In this document: positions 33,880 through 44,231 of the stretch, piece by piece
Numbering within the stretch: position 1 is the stretch's first letter
Layout: each line of letters begins with the position of its first letter
Assembly (NCBI RefSeq): GCF_004786035.1
Contig: NZ_CP035088.1
Span: forward strand, 5,034,001 to 5,098,000
Source: Pseudomonas viciae
GTDB taxonomy: Bacteria > Pseudomonadota > Gammaproteobacteria > Pseudomonadales > Pseudomonadaceae
Length of the DNA: 64,000 nt
Direction: 5' to 3'
Made by a program: the position numbers and the translations under genes
The notes under the pieces: model-generated
What the model saw: the letters and a program-made list of their open reading frames with translations, nothing else
Database searches by the model: none
Told to the model about the DNA's origin: nothing

Positions 33880-36800
33880 TTACTTTCTCCTTACTCCCCT
33901 CAGTTGAGCACCCAGTTCTTCTGTTCGTCTCGCCAGCCTGAAATACGTTTCTAAATTCCAGAGTGTGTCTTCATTATTCAGCGCCCTTGTATAGCTAGTA
34001 AAGAGTTGTTGTTGTTCCTTCGTTCTAGCGGCGTTTATAGCTGAGTTTCTAGCGGCTTGTTTTGCGATGTTTTCGGTTTCTCTCGCAGTATTTCTAGCGG
34101 TGGTTTCGGCGTTTCTAGCAGCGTCTCTTGCCATCTTTTTTATTTCGTAGAGCTTCTGGGCTCTACTAGGAGGAGATGGGGTTGCGACCGGAGGAACTTC
34201 GGGCTTTGAAATTCCGCGTGTTTGATCGAGCATGTTCTGCCCCCCAAAGAGTACTCCTGGGGCGGGTGTTCCTGGAGTACTAGGGGGCACTGTTGGCACG
34301 TTAGCAGTACGGGGGGCATCTCCAATTTTCAATACCATAACTGGATTACCAGCTCTCGCAGTCGCATCGGCTGCGGCCGCAGTCGTCCGGATTGAGGGTG
34401 CAATACCACCGCTACTAGAACCCCGCGTAAATGAAAGTGGTATTTTATATATCACATGCCCCGTCGGATCCGTAAAACTAATCGGATCCCCGTCACAATA
34501 AGCATAAGCATTCACCCCCCCATCCCCAAACGGACTCCAACTGTCCGGACTATGAAACCTCATCAGCAACGGATTGAACGCCCGGTAACCATTGCCCAGC
34601 AAATACCACCCGGTCTCATCCCTGACTTCACCGTTATAGCCCGGATGTGAAGCCACCACCTGGGTCGCATCGCGATACCCATAAGCGCTGTAAGCGATTT
34701 CAGTCACTTCACCGCCTTCAACCTCCCTGAGCACACTACCGCTGCCGTCACCGGCCAGTATTAAAGACTTTGGGGATGCACCTTCCTGCCGCTCGGCGAG
34801 CGTCACTCCATCGGCCGATAGGTAAGTCCTGCTCTGGGTCGGGCTGACTGAATTGACGGGTTTCCCATCGCGATAAAACTGTTGCTCCCGGTGGGTATCG
34901 CTGCCGCTGGCCGACAACTGATCGCCGCCGTCGTAAGCGTAAAACCGGCTCACCTCCGAATCGGGCCCACTCACTTCAACCAAACGGGACAGCAGATCAT
35001 AGGACAAGGAGCGCCCCTCTTCGTCCTTGATCAGGTTGCCGTTGGCATCGTACTCAAGTTCGATATTCGGGTAATCGGCATGGCTGTTGGTGACGCGTGT
35101 CAGTTGCACCGGGTCCGGGCCGCTGTATTCGAAACGCGCCGTATTGCTTTCAGTGGTCTGGCCCTTGATGAAGGTCGTGCGCACTTCTTCATGATTATCC
35201 AAGGCATCGAAGAAAAACATCTGCCGTGTCATGCGGTTGCCAAAGGGGTCCACCGGCGACTGAGGCCCTTCACAGCGATATTCTTCGAGCCGCCCGCGAA
35301 GTTCGTATCGATAAGTCTCGTTGCGAAGCAAGGTATCGCCCTGGCTCGCGCCCTCACTCAACTCACGCTGTACGATCTGGTCCAGGCCATTCCAGACCTG
35401 TTTCAACCATGACTTGCTGCCATTGAGATTAAACTCGCGCAATGTTTCGCGCCCCAGGGCATCGTACTCAAGATCGATGACCGCACTACTGTTCGCGCTA
35501 TCCACCGTCGCAATACGCTTCATCAAACCCTGGTCGTTATAGGTAAAGTCACTCCGGATATAGCCATCGGTGCCCACTTGGCCAAGTTGGGTATAGGTCA
35601 ACCTGCCGTTGGTTAGATCATAGTCAAACAGCTGAACCTGCTCCGTGACATCTTGGTAACGAATCAGTCGCCCGAGCCGGCTATGGACATAAACCATTTC
35701 ATAAGGATCAGCGACCTCCGTCACCGTGCGTGTTTCCGTCTTTATCTCGCCCTGAACGTCATAAGTCCGTTCCAGCTCAATGTCGAGCTCCGATGAACTG
35801 AGAAGCCGGGCGTTCTGCGAATCATAGTCATAGGTGGCTTTGATCGGCGTGGGCACTGCATTCAGACGACTGATCGTTTCTTCGCCCGCAACAGCGTTGC
35901 GAGTGAGCGGTTCATCCGTCAGCTCATAGGCATACTCATAGTGGATGACATCGCCGCTGGGCTGGATGACCCGATTGGCCTTGCTGTAGGTGGTGTCGTA
36001 CTCATGCCGGGTGACTCGCCCGCCGGTCGTGGACAGGGTGATTCGCTCCAGGCTATCGAACGCCTGTGTACCCAGTTCCGTTGCCCCTACTTTGATCGAC
36101 GTCGGCAGATCGCCACGGCTGTGGCCTGCGTATTCACGAACCACCTTGTCCGTTGTCGGTAAAGTGGTTTCAAGCATGCGATCAAACACATCGTAGGTGT
36201 AGGAGGTCTTGTATCCCGCAGCGTTTTCTTCCTGCACAGTGCGCCCCAGGCCGTCATACAGATAGCTATGGAGGCTGATAGAGTTTTCAGCCAGATCGAA
36301 ACGTTGAACTTTCACCGGTTTTTCCAGGCGGTTGTTGGTCGTGACCGTCTGGCCCATGCCTTGGGTCCACTCTGTTTTGGTGAAGGCGATAGGGTCCTCC
36401 ACGGTGTGTTGCGTGACGCCCGCCGGGTCGGTGCTGCTGGACTGTTGCCCCCAATCGTCAAAGGTGTAAGTGGTTTTCAAAGGCAGGGGTTGGAGTTCCA
36501 GCCAGTCGATTTCCTGCTCTTCAGTCAATTGCCCCAACGCGTTGTAGGTCGCCCGATAGATGTCTCGATAAGCGCCATTGGAGAAGTCGGCATCCTGCTG
36601 TTCTTCCCGGACAGCGCGGTTCAACCCATCGAACCAGGTACGGGTTTTGATCTTCTTGACGTTTTCAACTTCCTGGAATGCTTGCCCGGTCGAGGGCTCC
36701 TGGCCATCGTCTGTCGGGCGGACGAGCCGGTAAGTGTAGGCACGCGTCGCCGCGTAGGTGGGGTCATCGGGGGCGACCGTTTCCGTCAGTACCCGCACCA

Positions 36801-38718
36801 AGGCGTCATAGGTCGTGCGAATCCTGATGTCCTTGTCCTGGGTCAACAAGGGTTCGCCATTGAGCAGCGAGCGTTCGGCAGTGATAACTTTGACCAGGCC
36901 GTCGTGACCGGTGAGGGTCTCGGTTGTTGCGAACACGGTTTCACCGAGCAGCACTTCGTTGGCGTTATTGATTTTATTATTTTCCGACTTGTCCTCGTCC
37001 GTCTTGACCCGGTACTCGTACCCCGTCGTCGAGACGTAATTGCGGCCCCCACCCACCATGGTCAGTGTTTTCAGCTTCTCGAGCCCATGCAGCAACGGAT
37101 CATCAGGCGTGTCGAAATAATCGAGGGCGCTGGTCTCCAGCAGCACTTCAGTCTGGCCAACCATCTGGTGCAAACTCTCCTCGGTCATGATCACTGAAAC
37201 TTCGCTGATGGCACTTTTATCCAGCGCTGGCAAAGTCTTATAGCTGTACCGAGTTCGTAATGTCGGCGCACCGGCCTGCAGGTCAGGCACCAGTTCCGGA
37301 TCCGTTGCCGGTATGATCGTGGTGTGTTCGACATGCCTGACAAAGCCATAAGGGTCTTTTGGGCACTTGTCGGGCACTCCACCAGCCGGGTAGTAGGAAC
37401 TGGCCTCGGCGACGCCACTGGCCTGGACGCTCAAGGTCTGGTTGCCGTGGATGTCGTACTCACTTCGCTCGACATCTTCACGCCATTTACGCGCATCGTC
37501 CGTCAACTCCCAGCGGGTAATCGCCTCTTTGGGCAACTGGCACTGGCGTGGTTGCGCATCGAAAGACAACGTATCGTCGTCATCGGCGTAATAGCGGGTT
37601 TTTTGGGTCTGCTTGTGGGTGCCCTGCAGGGTGGTTTCCGACACCAGCAAGTGGAAACGGTTGAACCGGCGGGTCACGCTGCGTACCGCGTTGGTCCCGA
37701 CCATCAATGTCTCGGTGGACTCATACTCGTACGGGTCGAGCTCCTTATAAAGGTTGTCCAGATGATCCTCCGTCCATCCGATGCCACTGCCATAGCCGAG
37801 AAAATTATGGCCGTCGGCGCCATAGGTGTACTTCACCACGATGGGACGCTGTCCACCGCCCGGATCGGTAATATGGTCGGTCACCCTGGGTAATTTGCGT
37901 TGCTCATTGCCGGCACCGGGAAAACCATGGCCCGTATCGTTGTACATAACGGTTTCATGGGCGCCCAAGGGCGTCCAGACCTCGCGAATGCAGGTGAGGT
38001 CTTTCTCCGGGTTGTATTTGAAACGCCAACCGGCATTCTCGGTGGTCGGCAAGGTAATTCGATCGACACGATCACTCTTCATGCTCAGGACCACCTCGGC
38101 CAACGGCGAACCATTGACGATCCTGAAGCCTATTTTGACGGCATTGGTGATGAGATGACGGGTAACTTGCAGCAATAGACCACCGCTGTCTCGGATGGCG
38201 CTGAGCATCGGCTCTCCGGAACCGACTGTCATATATTCCAAGGTAATTTCGTGTCCTTGCGGGGAATACATTCTTACCGGCACGGCCACCTGCGGGCTGG
38301 CACCTCTGAGTTCCAATATCTCGACAAGCCCGGCCTTGTGAACGATCTTGAACTGGTCGCCAGGCAGCTGGTAAAACTGAAAGTCCTCGATTTTTTGCTC
38401 TTTCATGCGCTTACGATTGGCCACGCCTTCATAGGGGCCAGTGACTTTGAATGTCTGCCCCGAATACACCGAAACGACTTGGGTACTGGGCGTGTACTGG
38501 CTAAGGGCAAGGTTCCAACCCTTGCCGTATCCGCTATCCGTCAGATTCAAAGGGTTGTAGTTAAGCGTCAATGGAACGGACGGCCCCCGCAGAGAATGAC
38601 TGAACAGTTCCGGCAACGATAACGACACGGTATAAAAGCCGGTTCGTGGATCGACGCCCGTCTGGATGAAACTCATAAAGTTAAAGGCGTTGGAGTGCAC
38701 AGCGGTGGACGCAGTCAT
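33880..38718 (-). CDS. Rhs/YD-repeat protein with coiled-coil C-terminal tail
   Basis: This 1612-residue protein starts MTASTAVHSNAFNFMSFIQT; the region before 38718 in the longer frame is not conserved. It has an Rhs N-terminal shell region, many YD repeats (for example YLYDGLGRTVQEENAAGYKT) and the conserved core near its end (LLGNGYRAFNPLLMRFHSPD and AYAYCDGDPISFTDPTGH). After the core come about 190 variable residues: a Pro/Thr-rich linker, then a charged helix rich in Ala, Arg and Glu (about the last 90). Such tails are usually toxins, but this one resembles a coiled coil and no domain is recognised. No immunity gene follows in the 228 bp to the next gene. It is 60% or so like the second Rhs by eye. 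GC is lower at the tail. Confidence 0.88.
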   Translation of the reverse strand: MTASTAVHSNAFNFMSFIQTGVDPRTGFYTVSLSLPELFSHSLRGPSVPLTLNYNPLNLTDSGYGKGWNLALSQYTPSTQVVSVYSGQTFKVTGPYEGVANRKRMKEQKIEDFQFYQLPGDQFKIVHKAGLVEILELRGASPQVAVPVRMYSPQGHEITLEYMTVGSGEPMLSAIRDSGGLLLQVTRHLITNAVKIGFRIVNGSPLAEVVLSMKSDRVDRITLPTTENAGWRFKYNPEKDLTCIREVWTPLGAHETVMYNDTGHGFPGAGNEQRKLPRVTDHITDPGGGQRPIVVKYTYGADGHNFLGYGSGIGWTEDHLDNLYKELDPYEYESTETLMVGTNAVRSVTRRFNRFHLLVSETTLQGTHKQTQKTRYYADDDDTLSFDAQPRQCQLPKEAITRWELTDDARKWREDVERSEYDIHGNQTLSVQASGVAEASSYYPAGGVPDKCPKDPYGFVRHVEHTTIIPATDPELVPDLQAGAPTLRTRYSYKTLPALDKSAISEVSVIMTEESLHQMVGQTEVLLETSALDYFDTPDDPLLHGLEKLKTLTMVGGGRNYVSTTGYEYRVKTDEDKSENNKINNANEVLLGETVFATTETLTGHDGLVKVITAERSLLNGEPLLTQDKDIRIRTTYDALVRVLTETVAPDDPTYAATRAYTYRLVRPTDDGQEPSTGQAFQEVENVKKIKTRTWFDGLNRAVREEQQDADFSNGAYRDIYRATYNALGQLTEEQEIDWLELQPLPLKTTYTFDDWGQQSSSTDPAGVTQHTVEDPIAFTKTEWTQGMGQTVTTNNRLEKPVKVQRFDLAENSISLHSYLYDGLGRTVQEENAAGYKTSYTYDVFDRMLETTLPTTDKVVREYAGHSRGDLPTSIKVGATELGTQAFDSLERITLSTTGGRVTRHEYDTTYSKANRVIQPSGDVIHYEYAYELTDEPLTRNAVAGEETISRLNAVPTPIKATYDYDSQNARLLSSSELDIELERTYDVQGEIKTETRTVTEVADPYEMVYVHSRLGRLIRYQDVTEQVQLFDYDLTNGRLTYTQLGQVGTDGYIRSDFTYNDQGLMKRIATVDSANSSAVIDLEYDALGRETLREFNLNGSKSWLKQVWNGLDQIVQRELSEGASQGDTLLRNETYRYELRGRLEEYRCEGPQSPVDPFGNRMTRQMFFFDALDNHEEVRTTFIKGQTTESNTARFEYSGPDPVQLTRVTNSHADYPNIELEYDANGNLIKDEEGRSLSYDLLSRLVEVSGPDSEVSRFYAYDGGDQLSASGSDTHREQQFYRDGKPVNSVSPTQSRTYLSADGVTLAERQEGASPKSLILAGDGSGSVLREVEGGEVTEIAYSAYGYRDATQVVASHPGYNGEVRDETGWYLLGNGYRAFNPLLMRFHSPDSWSPFGDGGVNAYAYCDGDPISFTDPTGHVIYKIPLSFTRGSSSGGIAPSIRTTAAAADATARAGNPVMVLKIGDAPRTANVPTVPPSTPGTPAPGVLFGGQNMLDQTRGISKPEVPPVATPSPPSRAQKLYEIKKMARDAARNAETTARNTARETENIAKQAARNSAINAARTKEQQQLFTSYTRALNNEDTLWNLETYFRLARRTEELGAQLRGVRRK

Positions 38719-38850
38719 GGCTAACCTCACGAACAATTCAATATAGATAGCTAATACATGCAATGCGACTGACGCCGCACTGCGTGCAAGCAACTTACCG
38801 AAATCCAAGCATGCTTTGATCAACTCTTCCGGACGGGCATACCTGATGAC

Positions 38851-41688
38851 CTACACTTGTTCACTGTCATCAAAATGATCCACATATAATCGATTGCGGT
38901 CCGAAGCAGGAAAACCAATAGCAAGGCTGTGTTGATTACCTTCATCATCCGTCAAATAAACATTAATTTTTTTAGCCCTTAGAGGATGTAACTTCTCCCG
39001 TTGATCCTGCCGAATACCGTCGGAATGCTCGCAGCGAAACAAGCCAATTCTGAACTTACCTTCCGCCAGGGAATGCCCAGGTTTCATCTCGGTCTGCACG
39101 GGAAGACCAAGGTTCTGGACCAATAGCGTTTCATAACGCATGATATTTCCATCACTCGGCTTCAACGGATCGTTATAGCCATAGCCGGTGTAACTGAACA
39201 TGGTTTCATTAGGGGCAGGGCTTTCCCATTGCACGATCGACCGCAACCCTCGAACCTCCGCCCTCAGGAAATCGACACCGACTTGACCTTCCCGCAGATA
39301 AGTCAGCGCCCAGTAATCCGTCGTCTTCAAGTACCAGTCGAAGTCATAATCACTGTCTGGATCACTCCCGCCACCTCCATCAATACGCTGACGTGTCAAT
39401 TTATAGTGATCTATGTGGGGGGTTGGCGGAGGGACGGGGGTAAACTGAATAATCCCGTCTGGATGTCCCGGTGTCGGCTCAACGTCCGAGCGCCAGGGAT
39501 GTCCCAACTCATCCTTAAACAGTGCATAAAATTGGGTGGCCTTGGTGGCGCGAGTCACCATGAATACATCGACCCTACTGGGTAGCGATGCACGGTCGTC
39601 AGGTTCCGGTTGTGTTTCGCGCGGAGCCGAACCCGGGTACGGTTTAAAACGGTTGAAATCCCTCGTCTGCGCCCACCTCCGTTCGGCTTCCGGCGAGCCC
39701 TCATCTTCAATACCCTCTTGCAGGGCCGGCACCTCAGGTACAAGTTGGTTTGATCCGACGTAGACCATCCTCAATGAATCTTCTTCCTCCTGGGTCAGCC
39801 TCGCGTCGCCATTGGTCTGGATAACCGCTTGCAATGACAACTGTTGAAACCCGTTGGCGAACAATTGGTCGGAACGCAATGACACCAACTTAAAGCTCGT
39901 GAGGCCCGACCACCTGGCTTCCTCAATGTGGGATGCCAGTTTTATGATGCTGTAACCCGCATAGACGAGCATGCCCGAGGCAGAAATCTCGCACCTGACG
40001 ATGTCGTAGGGCCGACGAGGCGTCGCCGGGGCGGTGTAGACACCATCATTGCTGACAGTCCCGTCTCCAATCACCCGCCAGATGCGCTCAATAGTCGCCG
40101 GGGCGCCTGACTTCTCGGTTAACGTCACGGTCGCCGAGCGCCCCACATTGGCAGAATACCGTGGCTCTATTTCCAGCGTAGGTGCAGCCCTCGTCAGCAC
40201 CACCGCGGCCTCAACCGTCTCGCCCGTGTCATCCTCGACGGTAATAGTGTCCACGACGGTGAATTCAGGCAGGGCAAGCAATACGGCGGCCGACGGCGGT
40301 GTATAGATGGCGGTATTACCGGTTGCGGAGAGTCTTCCATACGTGGGTTGTTTCCAGGTCAACGTCGCCCCCTTCAGCGCTGTTGCGACGAAGGTCACGG
40401 TATTCGTTTCCCCCTCGATGCGTGCTACGACCCCCGGCGAAATCGTCATCGATTGGGTCGTGACCAGCAACAACGCCTGGACTTTATGCTTTAGCTTTGT
40501 CTGAGGATCGACGTAGGAGGCCGTGATGATATTGCGCACCAGTTCCCGGCCTAAATCGGCAGCCGCGACTGGCTGGTAAAGCCCGGAGGTCGGGTTGATC
40601 GAACCCGCCGATGTGTTCGAGTTGAGACTCCTGACGCTCCAGCTGACATCCATCGCGGCGCCATTAAGATAAGCCTTGAATTCAACCGGCTCGCCACCAG
40701 CCTTCATTACGTGAACCCCAGGCTCGATGATCAGCGACGTGCTGGAGGGGGCCAGGCTGCCGAATATCACCAGGTCGGCAGGTTCACGGCGGGTATGTTC
40801 CACAAAGGTATTTTTTTGTCCGGGAAACAACAGACTGTGAATCAGCTCTAATTTGTCGTCGTCGGATCGATCGACATATTCCTGAGCCAGTACGATGGTG
40901 GCCGAATAGTCCTGGTCGCTGTCATCGGGAATCAGGTAGGGGAAACGTTCCGGGGGCGGAATATCCCCGCCATGGGCGCTGCCTCGCAGTTTGACCATGA
41001 CCACCACAGCGCCGTCGGCTGCATTTTTCGCCCCGGCCACTGCGGCCCCGGGCGCCCGCTGGGTCAGGACAATGAAGTTCGTCGGGGTTAAATCACTGCC
41101 CCCCTTCAGATCGAGGATACCCAGCACATAAACCTGCTCCTCGGGCGGCAAGGCCTTGAACCGCTGGTCAAAGTACTCACCGAGCTTGGCCTGGCTGTCG
41201 CTCGGCCCCACGAGATTGCAGGAAAATCGGGTGCCCTTGGACAAATCCAGCGTTACCCTGCCCAGTCGATCGACCACCCCAACCACCAATGAGAGGTCCA
41301 GCTCCACTGTCAATGTATAGCCATGTGCCTCGGTAATGTCGAACTCATACAACAAGCCAACGGTCTTGTCATGAACGCTGAAGTTCCCGCCCAGAATACT
41401 CAAGGTCAGCTTGGCCCGGGATGTGTCCAGCCGTGCAGGTTCGAACGACAGCAGCGGCTTACCCAGCAGGATATTCTTCATGATCCCATATTCGGTTGCT
41501 GGGGTATTGAGGTCCATCGTGCCGGAGAAGGTCGGCAAATAGTTGGAGCCATCGTATTTATCCAGCCATTGCTGCTGGAGTACCCGATTAAGCCGCTCAC
41601 GGTTGAAGACACATACAGCACCCCAACCCCAGGTAATCGAGCCTTCTTTCATTTTTTCAACAATATCGGCAATGGAGTTAGTGGCCAT
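38851..41688 (-). CDS. Large Ig-like-domain protein 1 of the Rhs locus
   Basis: The 945-residue protein starts MATNSIADIVEKMKEGSITW; the longer frame to 41775 lies inside the previous gene. The first 300 residues form a non-repeated region. From about 310 to 620 there are bacterial Ig-like (BIG2-type) modules, seen by PTSGLYQPV, ISPGVVARIEGETNTVTFVA and DGVYTAPATPRRPY, that is, the G-x-Y-x-A/P-P signature. The last 300 residues are specific to it. No signal peptide or anchor is seen. It overlaps the upstream paralogue by 11 bp, so the genes form one leftward operon ending with the Rhs gene 132 bp further. Function not known. Confidence 0.75.
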   Translation of the reverse strand: MATNSIADIVEKMKEGSITWGWGAVCVFNRERLNRVLQQQWLDKYDGSNYLPTFSGTMDLNTPATEYGIMKNILLGKPLLSFEPARLDTSRAKLTLSILGGNFSVHDKTVGLLYEFDITEAHGYTLTVELDLSLVVGVVDRLGRVTLDLSKGTRFSCNLVGPSDSQAKLGEYFDQRFKALPPEEQVYVLGILDLKGGSDLTPTNFIVLTQRAPGAAVAGAKNAADGAVVVMVKLRGSAHGGDIPPPERFPYLIPDDSDQDYSATIVLAQEYVDRSDDDKLELIHSLLFPGQKNTFVEHTRREPADLVIFGSLAPSSTSLIIEPGVHVMKAGGEPVEFKAYLNGAAMDVSWSVRSLNSNTSAGSINPTSGLYQPVAAADLGRELVRNIITASYVDPQTKLKHKVQALLLVTTQSMTISPGVVARIEGETNTVTFVATALKGATLTWKQPTYGRLSATGNTAIYTPPSAAVLLALPEFTVVDTITVEDDTGETVEAAVVLTRAAPTLEIEPRYSANVGRSATVTLTEKSGAPATIERIWRVIGDGTVSNDGVYTAPATPRRPYDIVRCEISASGMLVYAGYSIIKLASHIEEARWSGLTSFKLVSLRSDQLFANGFQQLSLQAVIQTNGDARLTQEEEDSLRMVYVGSNQLVPEVPALQEGIEDEGSPEAERRWAQTRDFNRFKPYPGSAPRETQPEPDDRASLPSRVDVFMVTRATKATQFYALFKDELGHPWRSDVEPTPGHPDGIIQFTPVPPPTPHIDHYKLTRQRIDGGGGSDPDSDYDFDWYLKTTDYWALTYLREGQVGVDFLRAEVRGLRSIVQWESPAPNETMFSYTGYGYNDPLKPSDGNIMRYETLLVQNLGLPVQTEMKPGHSLAEGKFRIGLFRCEHSDGIRQDQREKLHPLRAKKINVYLTDDEGNQHSLAIGFPASDRNRLYVDHFDDSEQV

Positions 41689-44188
41689 TTTGAGTGTCCT
41701 CAGCAAGTGAAGCGATCTGGTCCAGACACTCTTTGGCCTTTTCGCGGACGTCAGAGTCCTGGCTGAACTGTTCAACTTTTTCGTAGACGTCTTCCAGCAA
41801 ACCGTTCAGGTCATCAAGAGCGGTAGTTTGTGGGATTTCAGGTGGAGGCTTCGCCGGAAGGGGAGCGAGTGGGAAGGAAAGAATAGTGAAGCCGGAAAAT
41901 TGCACCCAACCCAGATCAACCATCGAAGTGATCAGAGCGAACTGACTGTTGGTTGTTTGACTGACGGTAAAAATCCCGCTATCTACATCAATGTTCCCAG
42001 CGTCTTCGGGTATACATTGCCAAATAACCGTTTCTGTTGGGGTGGCGCCACTGATCAAGGGGAGCAGCCGTACTTGATTTGCCGACACCCCGTCAAAACT
42101 GGTGTCTATAACCATTGAAATATAATGCCTGACGACAATCAGGGTTGTTTGCTCCACATTTGTCGCCGTGTTTTTAACAATGACTTTATCTATCGTGAAG
42201 GCCGGGGCGGGCGCTAACAGCTTCGGCGGAGCGTAGTATGTATTTTCCCCATTTTCATTAGCCGTTTCGTTAATACGACCGTCGCCCTCGACACGCCATC
42301 TCAAGGCCCCACTCGTGCTATGGGCCGAAAGCATGCGACTTTCTTCGGGTTCCCCAGCTTTAGAGCCATTACAAACCTCGATCAGCGGATTCAATGTGAT
42401 TGCCCTGGCCACTACCGTCACCAGCGCCTTGCTTATATGGGGGGGATTGTTGCCGATACGCGCGGTGGCGACTATCTTGACCCGCTTATAGGTCCCATGG
42501 ATATCCGCCAATGAAGGGGCGGTATATTCACCTGAAGTGGGATGTATGCGTCCGACTCCCACAGTACCGCCTTCAAGGTCCTCGACACTCCAGGTTACCC
42601 CTGACACCGAAGGCTCTGCCTTGAACGTATGGGTCCCATCGTAAGTCAACATGTGCTCTACAGGTTCGATGGAAAACGTGGTCAGGCGAGGACTGATGGA
42701 GCCGAATAGCGCCATTTCCCCGGTAAGGTGCAAAGTCTTGAGTTGTACAGCGTCTTCGCTGTTGAAAAAAAGCGTGTGCAGAACGAATACGTCGATCGCC
42801 TCAAGCCCATTGAAAATAGTCATGGCCGCATTGGCCACGGCATCGCCTATTCGAGCTTCGAAGTCACGTGAACTCATATAGTTTCGCACATCAGAAGGTA
42901 GGTCTCCGGCACCAGAAATATTCAAAGGTGCTTGATAGCCCGCCACCTCAACCTTAAGCCGTCGCGATGTTTCATCAAGCGAAAACTGATAGTTACCATT
43001 CAGTCCTATGGCGATCTGATACGAATAGGGTGTCCCATCCACCGTACATGTCATAGTGCGGTATTTATCATCGGCGCCCATACCCACTCTACAATAGGAC
43101 AAAGCGTTTAAGGGAAAGAAGAGCGTCATGGTGAGTAAGCGATCACTGTCTATATAGATCGGCATCTTATAATCGGAGAATCGAGCCTTCTTACTACCAA
43201 CGGTCACTTCAAACGGTGGAATCGCCAAATAACCCTCGGTATCTGGCTTAACCTTAAGATGATAGACGAATTGATTGCTATTCTTCGTACCGATGAATTC
43301 AGCATTTGGCGCATTGAACGCCCGGGCAGTACCTTTACCGATAATGCCATGCATGAAAAAGTGACTGCCAAAAATCATCATTGCATCAAGATCAGGCCGA
43401 TCACTGGGTAAGGGATACAACCAATCCTCGCCTGGGGTACCGCCCATTATTTCGTCATCCATGGCGATGCGTACTTCAACGGCGCCGCTGCCAAAGTTCG
43501 CGGCTCCACGTGTAGCGGCGCCTTCTTCCATAATGGTGCGCAGCCTGAACTTCTGGGGTTTTATGAACGCCTGGGTGGTGGTCGCCAACGTCCCCAGGGA
43601 GAACGTCCGCTTTACCGGGTCGGCCTCCCGGAACTTGCGCTTGAAGAAAGCCCCAGCCATGCGGCGCTCATGCTCGACCCGGTCGCCCTTCACTTCCCAG
43701 ATGTAGCGTTGGGAACGAGGATCGCCCAAGTCCAGCACCACTTGGCCATCCTTCTGGACGGTGCCTTGGATATCTTTCAGTTCTACCCTGTCACCCACCA
43801 ATGTCGGATGATCCAGCGGGTCGTAAGAGCTGATTTTATTGATCTGAGCGAAGCCGAGCACGTCATCCATCGTTATATTTTTACCCCCGAGAATGGCCAT
43901 GCTCATATTGGCTTCAGCCGAATCCAGGTCGGGGTTGTTCTCGAAGCTCAAACGTGGCGCATCGGTGACGTAGTCAATCAACCAAGTCCACGTCTTGTCT
44001 GTTGAACCATAGGGTTCACTGATAGCAGGCATCACCGAATGTTTGTCATGTTTTTCGATATATTCCTGCAGCAGTAACAGGTTGCATTTGCCTCGATCGT
44101 AAGCCACCAGCGCGCTCCATTCAGTGGTACGCGGTTTGATGGCGGCCCATTCCAGATATTGGGCAAGGGTTCTTCGCGGTGCGGCCAT
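41678..44188 (-). CDS. Large Ig-like-domain protein 2 of the Rhs locus
   Basis: The 836-residue product starts MAAPRRTLAQYLEWAAIKPR (ATG 44188, preceded by AGAAGAGGA). It is a close paralogue of the next upstream protein over its whole length except the C-terminus, for instance MHGIIGKGTARAFNAPNA in both. The central region is not recognised. Ig-like modules near 545-740 show TSGEYTAPSLADIHGTYKRV. The C-terminal 60 residues form an acidic amphipathic helix (LNGLLEDVYEKVEQFSQ). The residue content is that of a folded soluble protein. It is probably part of an assembly with the Rhs protein. Confidence 0.72.
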   Translation of the reverse strand: MAAPRRTLAQYLEWAAIKPRTTEWSALVAYDRGKCNLLLLQEYIEKHDKHSVMPAISEPYGSTDKTWTWLIDYVTDAPRLSFENNPDLDSAEANMSMAILGGKNITMDDVLGFAQINKISSYDPLDHPTLVGDRVELKDIQGTVQKDGQVVLDLGDPRSQRYIWEVKGDRVEHERRMAGAFFKRKFREADPVKRTFSLGTLATTTQAFIKPQKFRLRTIMEEGAATRGAANFGSGAVEVRIAMDDEIMGGTPGEDWLYPLPSDRPDLDAMMIFGSHFFMHGIIGKGTARAFNAPNAEFIGTKNSNQFVYHLKVKPDTEGYLAIPPFEVTVGSKKARFSDYKMPIYIDSDRLLTMTLFFPLNALSYCRVGMGADDKYRTMTCTVDGTPYSYQIAIGLNGNYQFSLDETSRRLKVEVAGYQAPLNISGAGDLPSDVRNYMSSRDFEARIGDAVANAAMTIFNGLEAIDVFVLHTLFFNSEDAVQLKTLHLTGEMALFGSISPRLTTFSIEPVEHMLTYDGTHTFKAEPSVSGVTWSVEDLEGGTVGVGRIHPTSGEYTAPSLADIHGTYKRVKIVATARIGNNPPHISKALVTVVARAITLNPLIEVCNGSKAGEPEESRMLSAHSTSGALRWRVEGDGRINETANENGENTYYAPPKLLAPAPAFTIDKVIVKNTATNVEQTTLIVVRHYISMVIDTSFDGVSANQVRLLPLISGATPTETVIWQCIPEDAGNIDVDSGIFTVSQTTNSQFALITSMVDLGWVQFSGFTILSFPLAPLPAKPPPEIPQTTALDDLNGLLEDVYEKVEQFSQDSDVREKAKECLDQIASLAEDTQNGH

Positions 44189-44231
44189 GATGTGTATCCT
44201 CTTCTCAGGACATGAAAGGACTTGCCGATCG

